Shown: positions 25,596 through 34,505 of the stretch, piece by piece
Layout of the letters: every line of letters starts with the position of its first letter
Numbering within the stretch: the first letter of the stretch is position 1
Source of the DNA: JAJFUV01 sp964384215
Lineage (GTDB): Bacteria; Acidobacteriota; Terriglobia; Bryobacterales; Bryobacteraceae
DNA length: 64,000 bases
Direction of reading: 5' to 3'
NCBI GenBank assembly: GCA_964384215.1
Contig: CAYLLB010000020.1
Coordinates: 28,472-92,471, forward strand
Made by a program: the position numbers and the translations under genes
The notes under the pieces: model-generated
What the model saw: the letters and a program-made list of their open reading frames with translations, nothing else
Told to the model about the DNA's origin: nothing
Database searches by the model: none

Positions 25596-26804
25596 GTGAG
25601 CGACGCTGGGATCCCGGCAGACGGCAAGGGCGCAGTTGAATCGCGGCGCATGGTCCTGAATATGGGACCGCAGCACCCCTCCACCCACGGTGTGCTGCGC
25701 CTGAAGCTCGAGTTAGACGGCGAAAGCGTGGTGCACGCGGAATCCGACATCGGATACTTGCACACAGGCATCGAAAAAGAGTGCGAGACAAAAACATACC
25801 AGCAGGTGGTGCCGCTCACCGATCGTGTCGATTACCTCGCCAACTTGAGCAACAACCTCTGCTATTGCCTCGCGGTCGAAAAGCTATTGGGACTGGAGGT
25901 GCCGCCGCGAGCGCAGTGGATGCGGGTGATGCTCACCGAACTGACGCGGATCAACAGCCACCTGGTGTGGCTGGGCACCCACGCCATGGACATCGGCGCC
26001 ATGAGCGTGTTTCTCTATTGCTTCCGAGAGCGCGAGGACATTCTGCGAATCTTCGAAATGTTCTCCGGACAGCGCATGATGACCAGTTACTTCCGCATCG
26101 GCGGGCTGGCGCTGGATGCCCCGCGCGGGTGGCACGAACCAGTGAAGAAGTTCCTGGATGCGTTCCCCGCCAGAGTGGACGAATACGAAACGCTTCTGAG
26201 CAGCAATCCCATCTGGCTGCAGCGTACGCAGGGAGTGGGGTGCATTCCGCTGGAGGACATGCTCGAAGCCGGCGTTACGGGACCGATGATCCGCGCCGCC
26301 GGGCTGGCCTGGGATATCCGCAAGTCCGAACCGTACTCGGGCTACGAGAAGTTCGATTTCAAGATCCCCACCCGTGCCGCTGGCGACGTCTATGCGCGCT
26401 ACCAGGTGCGCATGGAGGAATTCCGCGAGTCGGCTCGCATCGTCCGGCAGGCCCTGGAGGGTATGCCGGAGGGCCCCGTGGTGGCTGACGCTCCGAAAGT
26501 GGTGTTGCCCGACCGCGAGAAGATGAAGACCGAAATGGAGGCGCTGATCCATCACTTCAAGATCGTCACCGAAGGCTTTCGCGTGCCGGCCGGTGAAGTC
26601 TATCAGGTGATCGAGTCGCCGCGCGGCGAGCTGGGCTATTACATCGCGAGCGACGGGAGCGCGAAACCCTGGCGCGTGCATATGCGCACGCCGTCTTACG
26701 GGAATCTGCAGGCGCTGCCCAGGGGGATCGAGGGAAGGCTGCTCGCCGACATCATCACCACGCTGGGGAGCCTGGACATCGTTTTGGGAGACGTGGATCG
26801 CTAG
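25596..26804 (+). CDS. nuoD: NADH-quinone oxidoreductase subunit D
   Basis: 402 residues from GTG 25596, chosen because GGGAG lies 6 bases upstream and the start falls just after the nuoC stop. LNMGPQHPSTHGVLRL is the 49-kDa subunit signature holding the conserved quinone-pocket His. Other landmarks: GYLHTGIEK, YCLAVEKLLG, RINSHLVWLGTHAMDIGA and the C-terminal ESPRGELGYYI and PSYGNLQAL. It forms the quinone pocket together with NuoB, whose gene is not in this operon. The stop abuts the nuoE ATG. Confidence 0.95.
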   Translation: MSDAGIPADGKGAVESRRMVLNMGPQHPSTHGVLRLKLELDGESVVHAESDIGYLHTGIEKECETKTYQQVVPLTDRVDYLANLSNNLCYCLAVEKLLGLEVPPRAQWMRVMLTELTRINSHLVWLGTHAMDIGAMSVFLYCFREREDILRIFEMFSGQRMMTSYFRIGGLALDAPRGWHEPVKKFLDAFPARVDEYETLLSSNPIWLQRTQGVGCIPLEDMLEAGVTGPMIRAAGLAWDIRKSEPYSGYEKFDFKIPTRAAGDVYARYQVRMEEFRESARIVRQALEGMPEGPVVADAPKVVLPDREKMKTEMEALIHHFKIVTEGFRVPAGEVYQVIESPRGELGYYIASDGSAKPWRVHMRTPSYGNLQALPRGIEGRLLADIITTLGSLDIVLGDVDR

Positions 26805-27287
26805 ATGACATTCTCAGCGGAGCTGGAAGCAAAATTCGCCAAATTGATCGGCTGCTATCCGCCGGGACGGCAGCGCGCCGCCCTCATTCCCATGTTGATG
26901 TTCGCGCAGGACGAAGTGGGGGCCGTTACGCCGGAACTGGTCGCTGAAATCGCCTCGCGGCTCTCGCTCGAACCCTCGCAAGTGGAAGAAGTGGTCAGCT
27001 ATTACACCATGCTGCGGCGCAAGCCGGCGGGCCGCCATCACATACAGATCTGCACGAACATCAGCTGCATGCTGAACGGCGCCGAAGAGCTTTGGGAGCA
27101 CGCCACCCGCAAGCTCGGCATCGGCGACAAGGAGGTCACCCCCGATGGCGAATTCTCATTGGAGGAGGTTGAGTGCATCGGCGCCTGTTCCTGGGCGCCG
27201 GCCATGCAGGTAGGATACGAGTTCCACCATCACATGACCATCGAGAAGTTCGACCGGCTGATAGAGAGCCTGCGGAGAATCCACTGA
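26805..27287 (+). CDS. nuoE: NADH-quinone oxidoreductase subunit E
   Basis: 160 residues. A thioredoxin-like fold binds one [2Fe-2S] cluster through the pattern CTNISC (four residues between the cysteines) and a later CIGAC. The N-terminal helical part reads ALIPMLMFAQDEVGAVTPEL and EVVSYYTML, as in the 24-kDa subunit. It starts immediately after the nuoD stop and is followed after 4 bases by nuoF, its partner in the NADH-dehydrogenase module. Confidence 0.95.
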   Translation: MTFSAELEAKFAKLIGCYPPGRQRAALIPMLMFAQDEVGAVTPELVAEIASRLSLEPSQVEEVVSYYTMLRRKPAGRHHIQICTNISCMLNGAEELWEHATRKLGIGDKEVTPDGEFSLEEVECIGACSWAPAMQVGYEFHHHMTIEKFDRLIESLRRIH

Positions 27288-27291
27288 GGCA

Positions 27292-28602
27292 ATGCTGCAC
27301 AACGAACCCAGCCCGCTGGAAGTGAAGGTCCTCACGAGCCGCTTCGAACTGCCCGACTCGGCTTCGCTCGAAACCTACGTGGCTCACGAGGGCTACGAGG
27401 GCTTCCGGAAGGCTTTGTCGATGAAGCCCGAGGAAATCCTGGGCGAATTGAAGGCATCGAACCTGCGCGGCCGCGGCGGTGCGGGCTTCCCCACCGGAAT
27501 GAAGTGGGGCTTCGTGCCGCGCAATTCACCCAAGCCGAAATACATCGTAGTCAATGCGGACGAAGGCGAACCAGGCACCTGCAAAGACCGCGTGTTAATG
27601 GAGAACGATCCGCATCAGCTCATCGAGGGTATGCTGATCGCCGGACTGGCAGCGGACGCGCACGCCGGTTACATCTACATCCGCGGTGAGTACCGCTACC
27701 TGATCAGGATCATGGACCACGCCATCGAGGAGGCCCGTGCGCGAGGGTACATCGGCCGCAACATCCTGGGTAGCGGCTTTGATTTCGAAGTCTACACGCA
27801 TACCGGCGCTGGATCATATGAATGCGGCGAGGAGTCGGCGCTCCTCGAATCGCTCGAAGGCAAGCGCGGCGTACCGCGCATACGCCCCCCGTTCCCGGCC
27901 GTCGCGGGCGCGTTCGGGTGCCCCACCGTGCTCAACAACGTCGAAACGTACTGCGCGGTGCCGGTCATCCTGCGGCGAGGGGGCGCGTGGTTCGCGGATC
28001 TTGGCACGCCGAAAAACGGCGGCACGCGGCTGTTCTGCATCTCGGGACACGTCAACCGCCCTGGCGTTTATGAACTGCCGATGGGTTTCAACCTCCTGCG
28101 CATGATCAACGAGGTGGCCGGCGGAGTCCGCGGCGGCAAGAAACTCAAAGCGGTGATTCCCGGCGGCTCCTCATGTCCGGTGCTCAAGGCCGAGGAGTGT
28201 GACATCGCCATGGACTACGACACGGTGGCCAAGGCCGGCAGCATGCTCGGCTCGGGCGGCGTGGTGGTGATGGACGAAGACACCTGCATGGTGAAAGCGG
28301 CCGCGCGCATCATGCGTTTCTACAGCCACGAGAGCTGCGGCTGGTGTATTCCGTGTCGCGAAGGCACGGCGTGGTTGAGCAAGCTGCTCGCACGGTTCCA
28401 CTCGGGCGCGGGCGAAAGGCAGGAAATCGACCTGATCGGGGAACTGGCTCAAAACATGCTAGGCCGTACCTTCTGCCCGCTGGGCGACGCGGCGGCCATG
28501 CCCACCATGGCTTTCGTGAAGAAGTTCCGCGATGAATTCGAAGCGCACCTGGACGGGCGTCCATGCCCGTTCGAAAACAAGAAGCGGCTGGTGACGGCGT
28601 AA
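27292..28602 (+). CDS. nuoF: NADH-quinone oxidoreductase subunit F
   Basis: 436 residues. This is the NADH- and FMN-binding subunit. The FMN loop GRGGAGFPTGMKW (about 61-73) and the NADH loop VNADEGEPGTCKDR (about 86-99) are present. The [4Fe-4S] ligands are in SCGWCIPCREG and, 40 residues later, FCPLGD. The start has GAGG just upstream. The stop overlaps the nuoG ATG (TAATG), which supports coupled translation. Confidence 0.96.
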   Translation: MLHNEPSPLEVKVLTSRFELPDSASLETYVAHEGYEGFRKALSMKPEEILGELKASNLRGRGGAGFPTGMKWGFVPRNSPKPKYIVVNADEGEPGTCKDRVLMENDPHQLIEGMLIAGLAADAHAGYIYIRGEYRYLIRIMDHAIEEARARGYIGRNILGSGFDFEVYTHTGAGSYECGEESALLESLEGKRGVPRIRPPFPAVAGAFGCPTVLNNVETYCAVPVILRRGGAWFADLGTPKNGGTRLFCISGHVNRPGVYELPMGFNLLRMINEVAGGVRGGKKLKAVIPGGSSCPVLKAEECDIAMDYDTVAKAGSMLGSGGVVVMDEDTCMVKAAARIMRFYSHESCGWCIPCREGTAWLSKLLARFHSGAGERQEIDLIGELAQNMLGRTFCPLGDAAAMPTMAFVKKFRDEFEAHLDGRPCPFENKKRLVTA

Positions 28603-30641
28603 TGGCGGACCTGATTCACCTGACCATCGACGATAAGGCCGTGGAAGTCCCGGCCGGCACGCTGGTGATCGAAGCGGCCAGAAGCGTGGGCATCCACATT
28701 CCGGCGTTCTGCTATTACCCGGGCCTGTCGCTGCAGGCGGCCTGCCGCATGTGCCTGGTGGAAGTGGAGAAGGCTCCCAAGCTGCAGACGAGTTGTACGC
28801 TGCCGGTTTCGGAAGGCATGGTGGTGCGGACCTCTACGCCGCAGGTCGTCGAAGCGCGTAAGTCCATGCTGGAGTTCCTGCTCACCAACCACCCGCTGGA
28901 CTGCCCCGTGTGCGACAAGGGCGGGGAGTGCGAGTTGCAGGACATGGCCTTCGATTACGGCGCGGGCACCAGCCGTTTCCACGAGGAAAAGGTTCACACG
29001 CCCGAAGCGCGCTTTTCCCCGCTGATTTACTACGACGCTCCCCGCTGCATCCTCTGCTATCGCTGCGTGCGCATTTGTAGGGAAGGTCTAGGGGTCGACG
29101 CGTTGAGCATCGTGAATCGAGGCGTGGTCAGCGAAATCGCGCCTAACCGGGGTAACCATCTGGAGTGCGATGAGTGCGGGATGTGCATCGACATCTGCCC
29201 CGTCGGAGCGCTTACAAGCGAGGCCTACCGGTATCACACGCGCCCCTGGGAAATGCAGCACATCGGCACTGTGTGCGCGCATTGTGCCGACGGCTGTAAG
29301 ACGACCCTCGGCGTGCGCAACGGCGCGATCATTCGGGCCAACAACCGGGACCGCACGGGCGTGAACGGCGAGTTCCTGTGCGTGAAAGGGCGTTTCGCCT
29401 TCGATTTCAATTCGCACACTGAGCGTTTGCAGTCGCCACTCATGAGAGTGAATGGTGAGCTTGAGCCGGTGAGCTGGGCACGGGCCATCGCGCGGGTGGC
29501 GGCGAAGTTCCAGGAAATCGTTGCGCGGCAGGGCAGGTTTGGCGTGATCGGTTCCAATCGGACCACTAACGAAGAGAATTACTACTTACAGAAGTTTGCG
29601 CGCCGCGTGCTGAATACTTGGAACATCGACCATCACCGCACGGGCGACGTGCCGGCCCTGATGGCGGCGGTGGGTGGACGCGCGGATGCCTTTGCGAGCA
29701 CGGTGGACCTGTACACGAGCCGCGCCGTTCTGGTGGCGGCCAGCGACCTTTCCCAGCAACATCCGTTTCTCGCCTACCAGATCCGCGCCAACTGGCGGCA
29801 TCATCAATCGCACACATACGTCGTCACGCGCGGGCCGGTGCGTGAGGACGATTACGCAACTTCGATCTTGCGCGCGGAGAAGGGTGAGGAACTCGCAGGA
29901 ATTAAAAGTCTGCGTGACAGACTCCAGGCGGAGCCGGAACTGGTGATCGTCTTCGGCGACGCCATCCAGGGTGACAAAGTGCGCGCGCTGGTGAGCTTCG
30001 GCGATGCTCTGCGTATTCCGGTAAAATACGTCTGCCTGTTAGACTACTCGAATTCCCGCGGCGCAATCGACATGGGCCTGGCGCCGGAGTTCGAGCCTGG
30101 TTACGTGCCTGCATCTCGGACTGGCCTAGGCCTTGAGGAGATGCTGGACGAAAAGGACCTGGATGCGCTCTGGGTGGTGGGAGCGAACCCTTTGACTCGC
30201 AGGCGGCTGGCTTCGGCAGGAGCATTCATCGTCGTGCAGGATCTCTTCTTGACCGGGACCGCTGCACAGGCAGACGTCGTCCTCCCGGCGCTTTCAGCAT
30301 ACGAGAAAACCGGCACGATGACGAACGTGTGCGGCGAGCGGCAACCGCTCGCGCGCGGCGCCGTGACCATGGGCGCCAAGAGCGACCTGGAGATCTTCGG
30401 CCTGCTGGCGCGCGCCATGGGCGCTGACCTGGGACCTGCGACGCCCGCGTCAGTGCTGGCGGAAATCCGGCGCGAGGTGCCCGGTTACAACGGCATGCCG
30501 GTGACTCCTGCAGCAAGCCTCCCGCGTGCGGGCGAAGTGTGGTCGAGCGAGGATACCCTGTTCACTTCCGGCACTCTGGGACGGTATTCGAAGATGCTCA
30601 ACTCGGTTACCGAGCGCAGCAGGAGGCTGTATCAGCCGTGA
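28602..30641 (+). CDS. nuoG: NADH-quinone oxidoreductase subunit G
   Basis: 679 residues, shorter than E. coli NuoG (about 900). N-terminal [2Fe-2S] ligands are in FCYYPGLSLQAACRMC and a later Cys; HPLDCPVCDKGGECELQD binds the His-coordinated cluster; CILCYRCVRIC and CDECGMCIDICPVG bind [4Fe-4S]. A fourth cluster-type site CAHCADGC starts the molybdopterin-oxidoreductase-like half, which is structural in complex I. The start is the ATG overlapping the nuoF stop. The stop overlaps the nuoH GTG. No nuoI gene follows, unlike most operons. Confidence 0.95.
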   Translation: MADLIHLTIDDKAVEVPAGTLVIEAARSVGIHIPAFCYYPGLSLQAACRMCLVEVEKAPKLQTSCTLPVSEGMVVRTSTPQVVEARKSMLEFLLTNHPLDCPVCDKGGECELQDMAFDYGAGTSRFHEEKVHTPEARFSPLIYYDAPRCILCYRCVRICREGLGVDALSIVNRGVVSEIAPNRGNHLECDECGMCIDICPVGALTSEAYRYHTRPWEMQHIGTVCAHCADGCKTTLGVRNGAIIRANNRDRTGVNGEFLCVKGRFAFDFNSHTERLQSPLMRVNGELEPVSWARAIARVAAKFQEIVARQGRFGVIGSNRTTNEENYYLQKFARRVLNTWNIDHHRTGDVPALMAAVGGRADAFASTVDLYTSRAVLVAASDLSQQHPFLAYQIRANWRHHQSHTYVVTRGPVREDDYATSILRAEKGEELAGIKSLRDRLQAEPELVIVFGDAIQGDKVRALVSFGDALRIPVKYVCLLDYSNSRGAIDMGLAPEFEPGYVPASRTGLGLEEMLDEKDLDALWVVGANPLTRRRLASAGAFIVVQDLFLTGTAAQADVVLPALSAYEKTGTMTNVCGERQPLARGAVTMGAKSDLEIFGLLARAMGADLGPATPASVLAEIRREVPGYNGMPVTPAASLPRAGEVWSSEDTLFTSGTLGRYSKMLNSVTERSRRLYQP

Positions 30642-31828
30642 ACTTCCTCCTATTGAGCACCATTAAGACGGCCGTGTTCGCGGTGATTCTGCTAACCACG
30701 CTCGCCTACCTGCAACTCGTAGAGCGCAAGGTGCTGGGCCATATCCAGCGGCGCCCGGGGCCGTACCGCGTTGGTCCGCACGGGCTCCTTCAGCCGCTCG
30801 CCGACGTGATGAAGCTTCTCACTAAGGAAGACCTGCTGCCATCCGCAGCCGACAGGCCCTTCTTCATCCTGGCGCCGTTCCTGGCCGTGACGCTGGCGCT
30901 CATCCCGGTAGTCGTGATGCCGTTCGGACCCGAATTGCGCTTGTTCGGAGTCGAAACGCGCTGGCAGCTCACCGACCTCAACGTGGGCGTGCTTTTCATC
31001 CTGGCGGTTTCGTCGCTGAGCGTTTATAGTATCGCGCTGGCCGGCTGGTCGTCCAACAACAAGTACGCGCTGCTCGGGGGGCTGCGCGCCGCGGCGCAGA
31101 TGATCAGCTACGAGTTGCCCATGGGCCTCACAGTCGCGGGCGTGTTGCTGGTGCCCAACACCATGAGCCTGCACGACATTGTCATGCACCAGGCGGATTA
31201 CTACTTTGGGTTCCTCCCGCGCTGGCATATCTTCCAATTTCCTTCTCCGCAGGCCATCGGTTTCATCCTGTTCATGATCTCCAGCTTCGCCGAGACCAAC
31301 CGCATTCCTTTCGATTTGCCGGAGGCGGAAAACGAACTGGTGGCCGGCTTCCACACCGAGTACAGCAGCATGAAGTTCGCGTCGTTCTTCATGGCCGAGT
31401 ACGCCAACATGATCACGGTCACATCCATGGCCACGCTGCTGTTCCTGGGCGGCTGGCATCCGCCGTTTCCTGCCTCGATGGGGTCGAGTTTTGTTCCCGC
31501 GCTGCTATTCCTGGCGGCGGGTCTTGTTACGCTCTACCACGGCCTGAACCCGGCGCGCCCGCGGGACCGCTACAGCCTGCCGGTTTTCGCCATGGCGTTC
31601 TTCGCGCTGGCGGCCGTGCTCCTGATCCCCAGTGTCCAGGCGGCGTTGGTTCCCATCTTCTGGTTCAGCATCAAGACGGCGCTGCTGCTGTTCACGTTCA
31701 TTTGGGTGCGCGGGACTTCTCCGCGTTTCCGTTACGACCAACTGATGAGCTTCACCTGGAAGTTTCTGTTCCCGGTCGCCATGCTGAACCTGCTGGCGAC
31801 TGGGTTGCTGGTAGCATTGTACGGCTAA
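30638..31828 (+). CDS. nuoH: NADH-quinone oxidoreductase subunit H
   Basis: 396 residues from the GTG that overlaps the nuoG stop (GTGA). The eight-helix membrane anchor of the quinone site is recognised by QLVERKVLGHIQRRPGPYRV, GPHGLLQPLADVMKLLTKED and AETNRIPFDLPEAENELVAG. The last block contains the acidic residues next to the quinone channel. It contacts NuoB, NuoD and NuoI at the junction of the two arms. Confidence 0.95.
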   Translation: MNFLLLSTIKTAVFAVILLTTLAYLQLVERKVLGHIQRRPGPYRVGPHGLLQPLADVMKLLTKEDLLPSAADRPFFILAPFLAVTLALIPVVVMPFGPELRLFGVETRWQLTDLNVGVLFILAVSSLSVYSIALAGWSSNNKYALLGGLRAAAQMISYELPMGLTVAGVLLVPNTMSLHDIVMHQADYYFGFLPRWHIFQFPSPQAIGFILFMISSFAETNRIPFDLPEAENELVAGFHTEYSSMKFASFFMAEYANMITVTSMATLLFLGGWHPPFPASMGSSFVPALLFLAAGLVTLYHGLNPARPRDRYSLPVFAMAFFALAAVLLIPSVQAALVPIFWFSIKTALLLFTFIWVRGTSPRFRYDQLMSFTWKFLFPVAMLNLLATGLLVALYG

Positions 31829-31835
31829 TGATCTT

Positions 31836-32336
31836 ATGGATGTCTTCCTGTTCTTGGTGTTCGCGCTGACCGCGGTAGGCTGCGCAATCAGCATGGTGGT
31901 ACAGACGCACCCCATTCACGGCGCCATCTCGCTGATCGGCGTCATGGGTTCGCTCGCCATGCTTTATCTGATCCTCGGCGGCGAGTTTATCGCCGCCGCG
32001 CAGGTCATTGTGTACGCCGGCGCCATCATGGTGTTGTTCGTTTTCGTGATCATGCTGCTCAACGCGGGGCGCGAGGGCGCCTCCCGCCAGCCGCGTATGG
32101 TGCTCTGGTTGGGCATCCCGGTTTTCATCGGCTTTCTTAGCGTGCTCAGCTACCTGGTGCAGCGCGTGGCGCCGAAGAGCGAACCTGTGCGCTTCGGCGC
32201 ATTCACCGGTGGCAACACTCACGAGGTCGGCATGAAACTGTTCACCGATTACCTGCTGCCGTTCGAACTGACCTCGGCTCTGGTGCTGATCGCCATTCTG
32301 GGCGCCATTGTTCTGGCCCGAAAGGAGCTCGACTAA
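31836..32336 (+). CDS. nuoJ: NADH-quinone oxidoreductase subunit J
   Basis: 166 residues, five hydrophobic segments. FVFALTAVGCAISMVVQTHPIHGA-type N-terminus and LGGEFIAAAQVIVYAGAIMV in helix 3 are the NuoJ marks. The gene follows nuoH by 7 bases, where nuoI normally sits, and precedes nuoK by 2 bases. Confidence 0.93.
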   Translation: MDVFLFLVFALTAVGCAISMVVQTHPIHGAISLIGVMGSLAMLYLILGGEFIAAAQVIVYAGAIMVLFVFVIMLLNAGREGASRQPRMVLWLGIPVFIGFLSVLSYLVQRVAPKSEPVRFGAFTGGNTHEVGMKLFTDYLLPFELTSALVLIAILGAIVLARKELD

Positions 32337-32338
32337 CG

Positions 32339-32650
32339 ATGAGCGGCGGCGTGCCTTTGAGCTGGTACCTGATGCTGAGCGCCGTGCTGTTCAGCCTGGG
32401 CGTGGCCGGCTTCTTCTTCCGGCGCAACCTGATTACGATGTTCATGTCCATCGAGCTGATGCTCAACGCCGTGAACCTGAGTTTCGTCGCGTTCTCCTAC
32501 CGCTTCCGGCAGGTCGATGGTCACATCTTCACCTTTTTCGTGATGGTGGTGGCGGCGGCGGAGGCCAGTGTCGGCCTGGCCATCATCCTCACCGTTTTCA
32601 AGAACCGCGGAAGCTTGCAGGTGGACGACGTGGACTCGATGAAGAACTGA
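32339..32650 (+). CDS. nuoK: NADH-quinone oxidoreductase subunit K
   Basis: 103 residues, three helices. NLITMFMSIELMLNAVNLSF carries the conserved Glu of helix 2 and DGHIFTFFVMVVAAAEASVG the conserved Glu of helix 3, both needed for proton pumping in the family. It lies 2 bases after nuoJ and 4 bases before nuoL. Confidence 0.95.
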   Translation: MSGGVPLSWYLMLSAVLFSLGVAGFFFRRNLITMFMSIELMLNAVNLSFVAFSYRFRQVDGHIFTFFVMVVAAAEASVGLAIILTVFKNRGSLQVDDVDSMKN

Positions 32651-32654
32651 CGCG

Positions 32655-34505
32655 ATGCAGCATCTCTGGCTCATTCCCGCATTTCCGCTGGCCGGCTTCC
32701 TGGTGAACGGCCTGACCGGCCGCCGCGCGCCGCGCAGTGTGGTGAACGCCGTGGCCATCGGTTCAGTAGTGTTGTCGTTCTTCTGGGTGCTCAAAGTTCT
32801 TGCCGCGCTCGGCGTCATGGAGACGGCTCACGTCGAGCGTTATTTCACCTGGTTCGCGAGCGGCGGCCTCAACATCGGATTCGACCTGGCCGTGGACCGT
32901 CTCACGGCCGCGATGCTGCTGGTGGTCACCGGCGTGGGCCTGATCATCCACATTTACTCAATCGGCTACATGGCTCACGAAGGCGGCTACTACCGTTTCT
33001 TCGCCTTCTTGAACTTGTTCATGTTCTTCATGCTGCTGCTCGTTATGGGGGCGAACTTCCTGCTGATGTTCGTGGGATGGGAGGGCGTGGGCCTGTGCAG
33101 TTACCTGCTCATCGGATTCTACTTCCTCCGCCAAAGCGCCACCGATGCGGGCAACAAGGCCTTCATTGTAAACCGGGTTGGCGATTTCGGCTTTTCGCTG
33201 GCCATGTTCCTCACCGTCGTCCAGTTCGGCGCACTTGATTTCGCCCAGGTCTTCACGCAGGTGAACACGCGCGCAGTGGAGCAGAACGCGGGCGCGCTGA
33301 CGGCCATCGGCCTTCTGCTGCTGGTGGGCGCCACGGGCAAGAGCGCTCAGATCCCACTCTACGTCTGGCTGCCCGACGCCATGGAGGGCCCCACGCCAGT
33401 CTCCGCGCTGATCCACGCTGCCACCATGGTGACGGCGGGGGTCTATATGGTCGCGCGCTGCGCGCCGATCTATCTGCACGCGCCCATCGCGCTCGATACC
33501 GTGGCCTTGATCGGTCTCGCCACGGCGGTGTTTTCGGCCACCATCGGCCTGGCGCAGAACGACATCAAAAAGGTCTTCGCCTATTCGACGGTATCGCAGT
33601 TGGGCTATATGTTCCTGGGCCTCGGCTCGGGCGCTTTCTCGGCCGGCATCTTCCATTTGGTGACGCACGCTTTTTTCAAGGCACTGCTGTTCCTGGGGGC
33701 CGGCAGCGTGATTCATGCGCTTTCCGGCGAACAGGATCTGCGCAACATGGGTGGGCTGCGCAGGAAAACGCCGCTCACCTTTTGGACGATCCTGGCCGCC
33801 GCCGTGGCCATCGCCGGGGTGCCGCCGTTTTCCGGATTCCACAGCAAGGATGCCATCCTGCTTGCGGCGCACCATCACGCGCCGTGGATGTACTGGGTGG
33901 GCGTGGCCACGGCCGGCATGACGGCGTTCTATGTGTTCCGCGCGGTGTTCCTGGCCTTCTTCGGCGAATACCGCGGCTCGGCGCATCCTCATGAATCGCC
34001 CGCCGTGATGACCGTGCCGCTGGCGGTATTGGCCGTGCTCTCGCTCGCCGGCGGTTACTTCAACGTGCCGCGATGGCTGGAACCTCTGTTCCCCACGGCG
34101 GGCGGGCATCATGACCAACTGCTCGTTCTGATCTCTGTGGGCGCAGGGTTGGCCGGCATCGCGCTGGCCTACTATTTCTATGTCGCGCGGCCGGGCACGG
34201 CGGACCGCTTCGCCGCTTCCCTCGGCTGGCTCTACCGGCTGGTGCTCGACAAGTACCGCATCGACGAAGTGTACGCGGCCGTCGTCGTCCGCCCGCTGGT
34301 CAGAGGTTCCGAAAAGCTGCTCTGGAAGGGCCTCGACGCGGGTTTGATCGACGGCATCGTGAACGGCGTGGGATCGAAGGCACGGTCGATCGGCGGCGTC
34401 CTGCGGCTGGCGCAGTCGGGCTACATACGCAGTTACGCAGTGTGGGTCGTGTTGGGAGCGCTGTTTATCCTGCTGGTAGTTGGCTCCTGGGGAGGCGCGC
34501 GATGA
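32655..34505 (+). CDS. nuoL: NADH-quinone oxidoreductase subunit L
   Basis: 616 residues, the largest antiporter-like subunit. Landmarks: FVGWEGVGLCSYLLIGFYF (conserved Glu), TGKSAQIPLYVWLPDAMEGP with the channel Lys, ALIHAATMVTAGVYMVARC, NDIKKVFAYSTVSQLGYMF and HAFFKALLFLGAGSVIHA. The C-terminal part (about 480-616) should form the lateral helix. It overlaps nuoM by the ATGA arrangement. Confidence 0.95.
   Translation: MQHLWLIPAFPLAGFLVNGLTGRRAPRSVVNAVAIGSVVLSFFWVLKVLAALGVMETAHVERYFTWFASGGLNIGFDLAVDRLTAAMLLVVTGVGLIIHIYSIGYMAHEGGYYRFFAFLNLFMFFMLLLVMGANFLLMFVGWEGVGLCSYLLIGFYFLRQSATDAGNKAFIVNRVGDFGFSLAMFLTVVQFGALDFAQVFTQVNTRAVEQNAGALTAIGLLLLVGATGKSAQIPLYVWLPDAMEGPTPVSALIHAATMVTAGVYMVARCAPIYLHAPIALDTVALIGLATAVFSATIGLAQNDIKKVFAYSTVSQLGYMFLGLGSGAFSAGIFHLVTHAFFKALLFLGAGSVIHALSGEQDLRNMGGLRRKTPLTFWTILAAAVAIAGVPPFSGFHSKDAILLAAHHHAPWMYWVGVATAGMTAFYVFRAVFLAFFGEYRGSAHPHESPAVMTVPLAVLAVLSLAGGYFNVPRWLEPLFPTAGGHHDQLLVLISVGAGLAGIALAYYFYVARPGTADRFAASLGWLYRLVLDKYRIDEVYAAVVVRPLVRGSEKLLWKGLDAGLIDGIVNGVGSKARSIGGVLRLAQSGYIRSYAVWVVLGALFILLVVGSWGGAR

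Noticed and set aside
32958..34118. 386-codon frame on the minus strand across nuoL
   Set aside because: Shadow of nuoL: the product is His/Glu/Arg-rich low complexity, while the plus strand carries all NuoL motifs.
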